A stretch of 64,000 bases of DNA from Leptospira koniambonensis (GTDB lineage Bacteria; Spirochaetota; Leptospiria; Leptospirales; Leptospiraceae). Positions 44,320 to 51,906 of this stretch are shown in pieces (the first letter of the stretch is position 1; every line of letters starts with the position of its first letter). A program made the position numbers and the translations under genes. The stretch lies in the NCBI RefSeq assembly GCF_004769555.1, contig NZ_RQFY01000006.1, positions 324,477-388,476 of the forward strand, given 5' to 3'. The notes under the pieces are model-generated. The model saw only the letters and a list, made by a program, of their open reading frames with translations. It was not told where the DNA came from and ran no database searches.

Positions 44320-44814
44320 CTATTTTTGGAATTCTTTAGGAAGAGAAACATTTGGATTTTCTCCAGTTTCCAAAATTGAGATTTCTCTATTTGAAAAAAC
44401 CAGTTTGAGGCCTTGCGAAGATTCAGATAAATATTCGCTTAATGTAGAAGAAACATTTCTAGCGATCTTATATTTTAGAAAAAGATGATCCTTTTTGCGG
44501 GCAAATAATTCTCCTACAGAATCTGCTGCGATCTGTAAAGAGGAGAGTGGTAATTCTTCTCCCGAATCGCTTAAAAAATAAAATTCTCCATCCTTCTCCC
44601 AAACTCTTATTAGGTTTAAAGGGTAACCGAATAATTCCAAATATCCGTTCTCTGAAAATTCTCCGTATTGATTGTCTATATAGATCCCGTCTTCTGCTTC
44701 TCTCAAATTTTTACGGAAATATTCCAGAATATCTTTTTGTTCGATCTTAGCTTCTCGGAAGATCCAATCTCCGTTAGGCAAAACCTTGATCTCGCTGTCT
44801 AAACGTCTTGCCAT
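44320..44814 (-). CDS. Conserved protein, DUF1285-like pattern
   Basis: A 164-residue cytoplasmic protein, no signal or membrane segment. The N-terminal part (LPNGDWIFREAKIEQKDILE, then FRKNLREAEDGIYIDNQYGE) resembles the DUF1285 layout of 'dG.W...I.r..i...F...L..dg.Y'. The match is by eye only and the C-terminal half has no recognisable motif. It begins in the TAATG overlap with the upstream lipoprotein gene and converges on the alcohol dehydrogenase with a 1-bp gap. Function unknown. Confidence 0.65.
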   Translation of the reverse strand: MARRLDSEIKVLPNGDWIFREAKIEQKDILEYFRKNLREAEDGIYIDNQYGEFSENGYLELFGYPLNLIRVWEKDGEFYFLSDSGEELPLSSLQIAADSVGELFARKKDHLFLKYKIARNVSSTLSEYLSESSQGLKLVFSNREISILETGENPNVSLPKEFQK

Positions 44815-45344
44815 TATTCTTCTTCCCTTTCTCTGTAACGGAATGCCACTCCTTCTATAACTTTTGCGTCCTTCGCGATCTCAGCCATACTTGTAGTATA
44901 ACCTTCTGTAGTACCTGTTTGGAAAATTGTAGGAGGAACGGGAACGAGTCCTACGTTTGCTAGATACATTCCGTCCATACCTCTATCAAAAAGTTCTTTC
45001 TTAATTTTTTCGTAATAGAACTTTTCTATTCTTCCATCTCCGAAGTTCCTAACAATCACTCTTCCATAAGTTTTGTAATTTCGACGCTTGGGCGGATGTT
45101 TCAGGATCTCTATTTGTTCCCAGCCAGGCTTATGAGAAATGAGTACAGTTTCTTTCTGGCTTCCTTCTTGGATAAATTCCACAGAAAAGCAGGAAACCAA
45201 GGTTAGACAGGATAGCGCCAGGATTCCCTTCCTAAGCTGAACATTTATTCCGGTCCTAAAGCGAGTTAAAATGGGGAGAATGGGCATTCCTCCCCATTCA
45301 AGGAGCGCACATTCCGGGGACAAGCGGTTTTTTTGCATAGCCAA
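44814..45344 (-). CDS. Putative lipoprotein
   Basis: Up to 176 residues. The hydrophobic stretch KGILALSCLTLVSC ends in a good lipobox, LVSC. The long ORF start leaves an overlong N-terminus. The ATG at 45287 (MPILPILTRF) has GGGGAGGA directly before it but very close, so the start is uncertain. The mature part, about 120 residues, contains TYGRVIVRNFGDGRIEKFYY and a conserved-looking IAKDAKVIEGVAFRYREREEE end. No family recognised. It is coupled to the DUF1285-like gene by a TAATG overlap. Confidence 0.7.
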   Translation of the reverse strand: MAMQKNRLSPECALLEWGGMPILPILTRFRTGINVQLRKGILALSCLTLVSCFSVEFIQEGSQKETVLISHKPGWEQIEILKHPPKRRNYKTYGRVIVRNFGDGRIEKFYYEKIKKELFDRGMDGMYLANVGLVPVPPTIFQTGTTEGYTTSMAEIAKDAKVIEGVAFRYREREEE

Positions 45345-45459
45345 AAGAGGGCTTTTCAGACTCGGATTTTTTTTATATACTCTCCCCGGATACTCGGTAA
45401 ATTCTCGCGAAATTCGGAACCTCGTTTAAGCTGGTTCCTCCGGGCCACCGAAAACTCGT

Positions 45460-46146
45460 ATGGAAGATATAGATCTCAAAAAACGCGCGAGAGAAAACGT
45501 TTTAAAAATAGGGTATTGTACTCTGGACGAGCTAGAAGAGAAGGTGAAAGCCTTCCGGGTGATGAACCAAAACGCTGCCAAGAAAAGATACCTTATTACT
45601 AGAGAACCTATCTCCGATTCATCCGGAAAAATTTTAGTTCCGAAGGCAGCAGAGATAGATATCTCCACTGCAAAATTACTCAGACGTCATTTTAAACCAA
45701 CTAGCGAATTCAAAACTTTCCAACCTGACGAAGGTATCGTAATCATCTCCGACATGACTTCCGCTGAGGGTGTTTCCTTCACGATGGACATCGTTACTCA
45801 GATCATGAACTTGGGTGGCGGTGCTTACGAAGGATTTATAGATCGTGTGGATAGTTTCGGAGACTTCATCAATCTTCTCAAAAAGTCATTATTCCCTCGT
45901 CTCATCATTATCGGTTACATGCCCCAAGATAAGATCCAAGGCGAGTTATTGAACTTCGTTCGAGTAAAACGAGTGGATAACTATCTAAGAGCCATGGAGC
46001 TGACTCACACTGCATTTAAACCTCAGGCTTATTTTCCTAAGATCCGTCAGATTGAAATTTCCCAAGAAGATCCTAAATCTTGGGGACGTTTCGTTGTAGA
46101 GATCGTAAGAGAATATACTCGCCCTTATCTATTAGAAGAAGTTTAG
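45460..46146 (+). CDS. Conserved protein of unknown function
   Basis: A 228-residue soluble protein, no signal peptide or membrane segment. It opens with a charged helix ([20 protein letters not shown]). A central alpha/beta-looking part, [20 protein letters not shown], follows, then a segment [21 protein letters not shown] do not recognise a family; the composition suggests a globular cytoplasmic protein. The ATG has no clear ribosome site. The stop codon TAG runs straight into the clover-leaf repeat at 46146, whose first base is the G of the stop. Confidence 0.7.
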   Translation: MEDIDLKKRARENVLKIGYCTLDELEEKVKAFRVMNQNAAKKRYLITREPISDSSGKILVPKAAEIDISTAKLLRRHFKPTSEFKTFQPDEGIVIISDMTSAEGVSFTMDIVTQIMNLGGGAYEGFIDRVDSFGDFINLLKKSLFPRLIIIGYMPQDKIQGELLNFVRVKRVDNYLRAMELTHTAFKPQAYFPKIRQIEISQEDPKSWGRFVVEIVREYTRPYLLEEV

Positions 46147-46239
46147 GGCGGCTCTCGCTTCGCGAGAACAGGCTACTACGGGTTCGCGCATTCGCGCTCA
46201 TCCGGCAAGCCGGACTACCGCCCTTCGTATCCTTTCCGC
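46146..46239 (+). repeat. Clover-leaf intergenic element, copy 1
   Basis: A closing stem, GGGCGG (46146-46151) with CCGCCC (46218-46223), encloses three hairpins: TCTCGC-TTC-GCGAGA (46153-46167), GCGC-ATTC-GCGC (46186-46197) and TCCGGC-AA-GCCGGA (46201-46214). The folded part is 78 bp. Homology to copy 2 continues through TTCGTATCC to about 46239. It starts within the stop codon of the upstream gene. Not a tRNA: no T-loop, and the middle arm has only a 4-nt loop. Confidence 0.85.
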
Positions 46240-46249
46240 AGCGAAAAGC

Positions 46250-46325
46250 CTCTGTGACCTCAGTGTTCTTTGCGCGAACCAAAAAAGAAAAACAATTTCG
46301 CACCGAGATCGCGGAGCACACAGAG
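46250..46325. repeat. Second palindromic element after the clover-leaf
   Basis: CTCTGTGACCTCAGTGTTCT (from 46250) is an imperfect inverted copy of the segment ending GCGGAGCACACAGAG at 46325; CTCTGTG and CACAGAG pair exactly at the outside. Sequences of this style recur in many environmental bacteria. It fills the remaining gap before the NmrA-type gene. Confidence 0.6.
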
Positions 46326-46415
46326 TTAAGAAAATTAACTTGTAACTTTTATTGTTTCAAGTAGTCTAAAAATATAAATCAAACGTAACCGACCAAAATA
46401 GGTTTAAGGATCCAA

Positions 46416-47294
46416 ATGAGTAATATTTCCGAAACAGTACTTGTGACCGGAGCTTCCGGACATCTAGGGAAAATCGTCCTAGAAGAATTATTAAAAAAAG
46501 GCCATAACAAGATCATCGCTACAACTCGTAAGCCAGAAAGTTTAGAGAACTTTGCCAAAAGAGGAGTCACTATAAGAAAGGCAAGTTTTGATGATCCTGC
46601 AAGTCTTGTCACAGCATTCCAGGGTGCAGATAGGATCTTGATTATTAGCACTGATAATATTGGAAATCGGATCCCTGAACATAGCGCTGCAGTCGATGCG
46701 GCAGTTAAAGTAGGAGCAAAACGAATTCTTTATACTTCTCTCACGAAAGCTGACGAAATTCCAGTTACATTCGCTTTTGAACACGAAGGCACAGAAGAAA
46801 AGATCAAACAAAGCGGGCTTGCATACACAATTCTTCGTAATAATCTATATTCTGATTATCTAATTCCTAAACTTCAGCATGCAGTTGCGAGCGGCTCTAT
46901 TTACGGTTCCGGTGGAGAAGGTTCCTGCGCCTATGTTTCTAGAACGGATTGTGCTAAGGCAGCAGCAGCTGCTTTACTTTCACAAGAATCAGGAAATAAA
47001 ATTTTGGAGATTAGCGGACCAAAGGCTTGGACCTACGCAGAACTTGCAAAATTCACTTCTGAATTAACGGGTGTATCCGTTTCCTATGTGGATCTTCCCG
47101 CTGAAGAACTATCTAAAGTTTTGGTCGGAGCGGGAGTTCCAAAACCAATGGCAGATGCTCTCGCTTCTTTTGATGTATCTATCAGAGAAGGTTATGTGAA
47201 AGATGTGAATACATCCTTGAAAGATCTTATTGGAGAAGCTCTTCAGGATGTAACAGCATTACTAAAAGAAAATAAATCAGCTTTGGTATCGTAA
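46416..47294 (+). CDS. NmrA/SDR-type NAD(P)H-binding oxidoreductase
   Basis: A 292-residue atypical short-chain dehydrogenase. The nucleotide-binding motif is VTGASGHLGKIVLEELLKKG at residues 9-28 (GxxGxxG). ILYTSLTKADEIP and YTILRNNLYSDYL are typical of the QorB/NmrA group, which reduces quinones or senses NADP(H) state. Catalytic tyrosine-lysine of classical SDRs is not evident. AAGGA lies upstream of the ATG. It ends 25 bp before a hairpin shared with the convergent glycosyltransferase gene. Confidence 0.88.
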   Translation: MSNISETVLVTGASGHLGKIVLEELLKKGHNKIIATTRKPESLENFAKRGVTIRKASFDDPASLVTAFQGADRILIISTDNIGNRIPEHSAAVDAAVKVGAKRILYTSLTKADEIPVTFAFEHEGTEEKIKQSGLAYTILRNNLYSDYLIPKLQHAVASGSIYGSGGEGSCAYVSRTDCAKAAAAALLSQESGNKILEISGPKAWTYAELAKFTSELTGVSVSYVDLPAEELSKVLVGAGVPKPMADALASFDVSIREGYVKDVNTSLKDLIGEALQDVTALLKENKSALVS

Positions 47295-47318
47295 TATTAA
47301 AAATTGATTTTGAATGAA

Positions 47319-47368
47319 TTGTAGGATCTCTAACAACATACTTAAATGTTTTGTCGGAGCTCCTACAA
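47319..47368. terminator. Bidirectional terminator-like palindrome between convergent genes
   Basis: TTGTAGGA (47319-47326) pairs perfectly with TCCTACAA (47361-47368). Inside, CTC/GAG and ACAACAT with ATGTTTTGT extend the stem. It lies in the 77-bp gap between the ends of the NmrA-type gene and the glycosyltransferase gene. Related palindromes occur at 55762-55779, also a convergent junction, and 20412-20424. Confidence 0.65.
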
Positions 47369-47371
47369 ATG

Positions 47372-48529
47372 TTAAGGCCTCTTTTTTACCCGATCCACCC
47401 AAGTCAGATTAGAATTCAGAAAATAATTCGTAAACATTGCGATCGAGATCGCGACCAGGTCGCATAAAAGTCTTAACTCGAAATTCTGAGACATTCCTAA
47501 ACGAGGTAAAATTTTATAAAATAGTAGTTGGAATATTCCCAACTGCACAAAAATCCCAAGTGCGCTTACTCCTGAGAATATGATAAATCCCCGGATCGCC
47601 GCCCATTTTTCGTATCTAGTTTCGTAAAATGTAAAGTAATTGTTCAGTATAAAATTACTGATAATAGAAAGTTCTATTCCGAAAAATACAGAGCTAGGAA
47701 AGATCGGTAGTATCCCGATACCTGTTTCCAGGTCTTTTACACCTAAGTTTTCGAATAAGATAAAACCTAAAAGATTCACTATTACTCCGCTTATTCCTAC
47801 AAGAGAGTATAATAAAAATGTGGAAGAGATCCATTTGCCGAAACGTAGATCTAATACAGTCATTAAAAAACTTCTGGCGATTGAATTATTGATTTTTGTT
47901 TCTCCATGAAGTCTTGTGCGAAAATAGAATGGGACCTCTGCAATATTTAAGCCTTTCTCTGCTCTGCCTAAGATCTCGAGTAGGATCTTGAAACCGATTG
48001 GATTGATCTTGTACCCGTATTTAAAAAACACTTCTCTTTTGATCGCAAAAAATCCGCTCATAGGATCAGAGATCCTGATCGGAAGAAGAAATTTTGTAAA
48101 AGCATTCGCCGTCACACTTAAAAATTTACGTATAAAATTCCATTTTCCTGTGGAACCACCATTGGCATATCTGGTGCCCACTGCAACATCTGCACCCTCT
48201 TCCAGACTTTTTAACATTTGTGGCAGGACAGATTCGTCATGTTGTAGGTCGGAATCCATGACCAGAAAATTTTCACCTTCTGCGGCGCTCATCCCAGTTA
48301 TAATTGCAGAAGAGAGTCCTTTTTCAGTCATTCTTCGGATCAGCTTTACTTTAGGATTTTGATCTTTTAGGTTTTCCACCACGGACCAAGTTTTGTCGGG
48401 GCTATTATCATCTATTACGATTATTTCATATTCTAAACCGTTAAAGGTTTTAGATACTCCTGAAATACATTTTTCTATATTTTCGGCTTCGTTGTATGTT
48501 GGTAACAATACAGATATCTTAGGTCTCAT
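47372..48529 (-). CDS. Polyprenyl-phosphate glycosyltransferase (DPM1-like) fused to GtrA domain
   Basis: A 385-residue protein from the ATG at 48529 (MRPKISVLLPTYNEAEN), chosen because AAGGAAAA precedes it; four more codons are open upstream. The N-terminal GT2 domain (about 1-225) has VIDDNSPDKTW and the metal-binding VMDSDLQHDE, typical of dolichol/polyprenyl-phosphate mannose or glucosamine synthases. The C-terminal part has four membrane helices of the GtrA type (about 240-380), thought to help flip lipid-linked sugars. It is the last gene of a three-gene cluster; 3' to it is a terminator palindrome. Donor sugar unknown. Confidence 0.92.
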   Translation of the reverse strand: MRPKISVLLPTYNEAENIEKCISGVSKTFNGLEYEIIVIDDNSPDKTWSVVENLKDQNPKVKLIRRMTEKGLSSAIITGMSAAEGENFLVMDSDLQHDESVLPQMLKSLEEGADVAVGTRYANGGSTGKWNFIRKFLSVTANAFTKFLLPIRISDPMSGFFAIKREVFFKYGYKINPIGFKILLEILGRAEKGLNIAEVPFYFRTRLHGETKINNSIARSFLMTVLDLRFGKWISSTFLLYSLVGISGVIVNLLGFILFENLGVKDLETGIGILPIFPSSVFFGIELSIISNFILNNYFTFYETRYEKWAAIRGFIIFSGVSALGIFVQLGIFQLLFYKILPRLGMSQNFELRLLCDLVAISIAMFTNYFLNSNLTWVDRVKKRP

Positions 48530-50070
48530 TTTTCCTTGCACAATTGGAGTTGGTATAGATATAAACTTGCTCTTCTTTTATTCTTATTTGGATTCATGAA
48601 CACGGCCAATTCTTCTAAAGGAGAAGATCTAAAATTTCCTACTAAGATCCAAGGCGGATCTGGATCCACTCCATTCATCACATAATCTTTTCGAACAGCA
48701 AGAACTGCAGAGCAGGATTTGAATGGATCAAAGTTTTGGATCTTTGGCTGCATATTCTGGTCCAAAGATTCGATGTATTCATATCTTTCTAATGGATCTC
48801 TATAGGCGTAGGATACTGGAAGGTGAGGGATAGAGTCCCTATAAACATAAAGTTCTTTAATATCTTTATGAAAGTTTAGATAACGGACAAGTTCTATTGT
48901 GTTATTCTGGATAGTGAAAAAACAAAGAAGATCTAATAATAGAAAATTAACGATTAGAAATGAAAGTCTTCTTATGGACATTCTTCCTTTTTCAATTCCT
49001 CTCCAATATGCACAAAGAGGAGAGATCAAGATCAGCAATAGGGGGAGAATAGGGAGTAAAAATCTTTCTTCCTTATGAGGGATCGCAGAATGGACTACCA
49101 AAAACAGTACTGAGAATATGATAACAGGAACAAATTTGGAATATTCAGATTTCCAATCGAATCCTTTGTATTTGCCTATCAAAAACGGAAAAAGAGAAAC
49201 TCCAAGTATTGCAGGTAGATATGCAAACCATGGAGAAGTCCCGTATTCAGCAGAATGTTGCAGATTATAAGAGATATAAGATCTTAAGGAAGAATGAAAT
49301 GTTCCTCTAAAGATCAGATCTGGCAATCCTGTGATCAAAGCTAAAAGGGCCGAGAATATTAAAAATGCATAAATATCTTTGAAAGATTTACTTTTCCAAG
49401 ATCTATATATGACCAATGAGAATAAAGCAAATGCACAAACTCCGACTTGAAACCTAAAAAGAGAGGCAATTGCCAAAAGACTTAAAGATATTCCTAATTG
49501 TTTCCATTCGCCTGATTTCCAATAGATAGAAGCGGAGAATACTGCTCCTAAAAGAAAAGGTGCAGACATGGATTCGATTAGAGCCCTTGTGGAAACCAAA
49601 GGCATTAAAAAATGAAGAGAAAGTAAGAATGTTCCTGATAAGGGAACCCAGGCTTGATAGTTATTTTTTGGATTTGTTTCTTCTGGATAAAGATATTTTA
49701 GGAATTTATAACCGATCCAGATCGAGATCCCGGAGAGTAATCCCAAGCAGGAGAACACAAATTTAATTTGGTATAACGGATCATCGAATCCAAATTTATA
49801 AGCTGTAGTAGCGAATAAACGAATAATTGAATCTGGAAGTAAAGAACGTATTTCTGGAACTGCTTGTACTGAGCTAATCAGAGATAATGACTCTGATTGA
49901 GCGGGAACCGAAAAGAACAGAATGTAATAATCATCTAAAGCGAGATATCCACTATTCAAAATTCCAGTCGCAACTCTAATCAGTATTCCCAATACAAGAA
50001 AGAGTTGGAACCATTTGGTCTCGACCTTAGCATTTAGCATAGGTGTATCTTTACTTCTTTTTGATTTCAA
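48526..50070 (-). CDS. Integral membrane GT-C mannosyltransferase-like protein (GT22 type)
   Basis: A 514-residue protein with roughly ten hydrophobic segments. The early loop after the first helix carries YLALDDYYILFFS, the GT-C acidic loop. The sequence HKEERFLLPILPLLLI (about residue 340) is the hallmark of the Alg9/PIG-B family (GT22), normally using lipid-linked mannose. FLMPLVSTRALIESMSAPFL fits the same family. Its end overlaps the DPM1-like gene by 4 bp with respect to the 48529 start, so the pair probably make and use the same lipid-linked sugar. The acceptor, lipid or protein, is unknown. Confidence 0.82.
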   Translation of the reverse strand: MKSKRSKDTPMLNAKVETKWFQLFLVLGILIRVATGILNSGYLALDDYYILFFSVPAQSESLSLISSVQAVPEIRSLLPDSIIRLFATTAYKFGFDDPLYQIKFVFSCLGLLSGISIWIGYKFLKYLYPEETNPKNNYQAWVPLSGTFLLSLHFLMPLVSTRALIESMSAPFLLGAVFSASIYWKSGEWKQLGISLSLLAIASLFRFQVGVCAFALFSLVIYRSWKSKSFKDIYAFLIFSALLALITGLPDLIFRGTFHSSLRSYISYNLQHSAEYGTSPWFAYLPAILGVSLFPFLIGKYKGFDWKSEYSKFVPVIIFSVLFLVVHSAIPHKEERFLLPILPLLLILISPLCAYWRGIEKGRMSIRRLSFLIVNFLLLDLLCFFTIQNNTIELVRYLNFHKDIKELYVYRDSIPHLPVSYAYRDPLERYEYIESLDQNMQPKIQNFDPFKSCSAVLAVRKDYVMNGVDPDPPWILVGNFRSSPLEELAVFMNPNKNKRRASLYLYQLQLCKEK

Positions 50071-50112
50071 AAAGAACGCAGTATAATTACAGAACGATGA
50101 AACAATTTGTAT

Positions 50113-51681
50113 CTAAGGTTTATGGAAAAATCCTGATCTGTAATGACTGATAAACCAATCTGCAAATTTTTGGCTGGCTTTTACTGACGAAGAATACGTC
50201 AGATGGTGAGGATCCATAAACTGTTGCTTGCGATCAAATAGATCACTCGCATCTAAAAATCCATACTTTGTTTCTGATATCTTTTCTAAAAATTTTACGT
50301 ATCCGAAATACCATGGGCTATTTGAATAAACTAATTTTTCCTGAGGATTTTCAGGAGAATTAATAAGTAAAACCGGAATATTCCTTTCTGATAGATAACG
50401 GATCCCTTCGTTTAGATATTTCATTTGAGACCAAGAAACGAAGGATTTCTGTTTAGAAAGTAAAACTTTAGCGTTCTTGATCTTTTTGAATCTGTTCAAA
50501 ACATTTTCTTCATCTTTCTCTCTGTAAATTCGTAGATCATAATCTTTATCATATTGGTCAGAAGACATAGATTCTAATCTAGAATCATCTAAGCCTGGTA
50601 TCCGAATATAAGATATATTTTCTCTAAACTTTGACCTGCAGAAGTTTTGAGAGAGACGAATGCCGTAAGTTTCTTTTGTTCCAAAGATTCTGGGATCCAC
50701 TTCCGAAGAAGATGTTGGTTTGTCTGATTTGAATTTGAGTTTTAGTGTTTCTAATTTTTCGGAAAAGGTTAAGCCTAGATAATACCAACCCTTTTTCTTG
50801 TAAGTTTTATCGAATAAGAGTTCTTCTTTGGGAGATGTTTTGAATATTTTCAGATTTGTTTCAGGGTTTTGGATAAATATACTATCTTTCCATTTGTTTC
50901 CTGAAATTTCACAATCTATCTCAAATTCAGGTTTTGCCCAACCTCTAAGATAAATTCCTTCTTTTGGGATAACTCCTGTATAATAATGATAAGAACGCCC
51001 CCATCTAAAACGATGCATATACCATGCCATCATCGGATCATAAAAGAAACTTCTGTATCGAACTCCATAAGAGATCAATTTAGATACAAATGATTCCAGC
51101 TGGAATTTATCTAAGTCGTAGATTTCTTTCCAATGATCTTCTAAAAAAAGATCTGGATATAATAATCTGTTCTGGTGTCTGATCCTTACTGATTCTTCGA
51201 AAAATCCTTTTTCATCGTATTCAATTCCTTTAGTAGTTTCTTTAAGAAATTCTAATTGGAAGTCTGCAGGATTGATCAGATAAACGACTACCTTTGGTTT
51301 TTTAGATACAATGTCTTCCTTATAATAATAGAAGTCGGAAGGAGTGAGAGAGGGATGGGAATAGAATTCTGTTCTGATCTTCTTCGCATCTGGGACAGTT
51401 TGGTTTACCTTATTTGAAAATACGTTGGGTAATATTGAATATAGAGCGATACTACTTCCTAAAAGTAGAATTCCATTCTCTTTTTCGGAAAAGCGGATCT
51501 CTTTTCTTTTTCTTAAAAAATTATACCAAGGAGAAGTATCCCATTCCATCTCATTCGGAACTGAAAAGAGTAAACTTTGGAATAAGAAACGATCTATAAA
51601 TAAAAAGATAAGAGAGCAAGATACAAAGACTAATAAGACTTTAATTTTTCGACTCATTCGATTTTCCAATTCGTTGTCCAA
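50113..51681 (-). CDS. Membrane-anchored SGNH-like protein, possibly DUF1574
   Basis: A 522-residue protein with one N-terminal membrane helix (VLLVFVSCSLIFLFIDRFLF, about 15-34) and a large extracytoplasmic part. It has an SGNH-type block, GILLLGSSIALYSILP (about 65-80), and a C-terminal FMDPHHLTYSSSVKAS that supplies an Asp-x-x-His pair. This resembles DltD/DUF1574-like acyl-transfer or esterase proteins; DUF1574 is a Leptospira family and the match is from memory. It precedes the GT22-type gene by 42 bp in the same direction. A role in decorating a surface glycan is inferred. Confidence 0.72.
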   Translation of the reverse strand: MDNELENRMSRKIKVLLVFVSCSLIFLFIDRFLFQSLLFSVPNEMEWDTSPWYNFLRKRKEIRFSEKENGILLLGSSIALYSILPNVFSNKVNQTVPDAKKIRTEFYSHPSLTPSDFYYYKEDIVSKKPKVVVYLINPADFQLEFLKETTKGIEYDEKGFFEESVRIRHQNRLLYPDLFLEDHWKEIYDLDKFQLESFVSKLISYGVRYRSFFYDPMMAWYMHRFRWGRSYHYYTGVIPKEGIYLRGWAKPEFEIDCEISGNKWKDSIFIQNPETNLKIFKTSPKEELLFDKTYKKKGWYYLGLTFSEKLETLKLKFKSDKPTSSSEVDPRIFGTKETYGIRLSQNFCRSKFRENISYIRIPGLDDSRLESMSSDQYDKDYDLRIYREKDEENVLNRFKKIKNAKVLLSKQKSFVSWSQMKYLNEGIRYLSERNIPVLLINSPENPQEKLVYSNSPWYFGYVKFLEKISETKYGFLDASDLFDRKQQFMDPHHLTYSSSVKASQKFADWFISHYRSGFFHKP

Positions 51682-51805
51682 ATTGAAAAATTGTATTGGA
51701 TCGTCTATTCCAGACTTAATTCCAATTATGAAATAGAAACTTTGGATTGTTGATGAATCGTAATATAATTATATGAAATCGTAATTAGGTATATAGAGTT
51801 TAAAC

Positions 51806-51898
51806 GCGACAGGGATGCGAAGGGTGTTAATCACGAAGTGACGAGGGCGAATGCCCGAGCCCGTAGCAGCTCGGTCCTCGCAAAGCGAGGAGTCGCCC
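51806..51898 (-). repeat. Clover-leaf intergenic element, copy 2
   Basis: Read on the minus strand it matches copy 1 in order of parts. Plus-strand positions: closing stem GGGTG (51822-51826) with CGCCC (51894-51898, one G-T pair); hairpins TCAC-GAA-GTGA (51831-51841), GGGC-GAAT-GCCC (51845-51856) and TCCTCGC-AAA-GCGAGGA (51875-51891). Stem bases differ from copy 1 but pairing is kept. It begins 8 bp after the minus-strand stop of the CNB-type gene, the same relation to the upstream gene as copy 1. Confidence 0.85.
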
Positions 51899-51906
51899 AG
51901 CAATTA

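Noticed and set aside
45333..45602. Plus-strand 89-residue ORF before the 228-residue protein
   Set aside because: It overlaps the start of a better gene in another frame and is rich in Arg/Ser/Tyr with no motif.
46146..46223. Clover-leaf fold of tRNA size
   Set aside because: No TTCRA-type T-loop, no CCA-compatible end, the middle arm has a 4-bp stem with a 4-nt loop instead of an anticodon loop, and a second copy varies in every stem. It is better described as a structured repeat.
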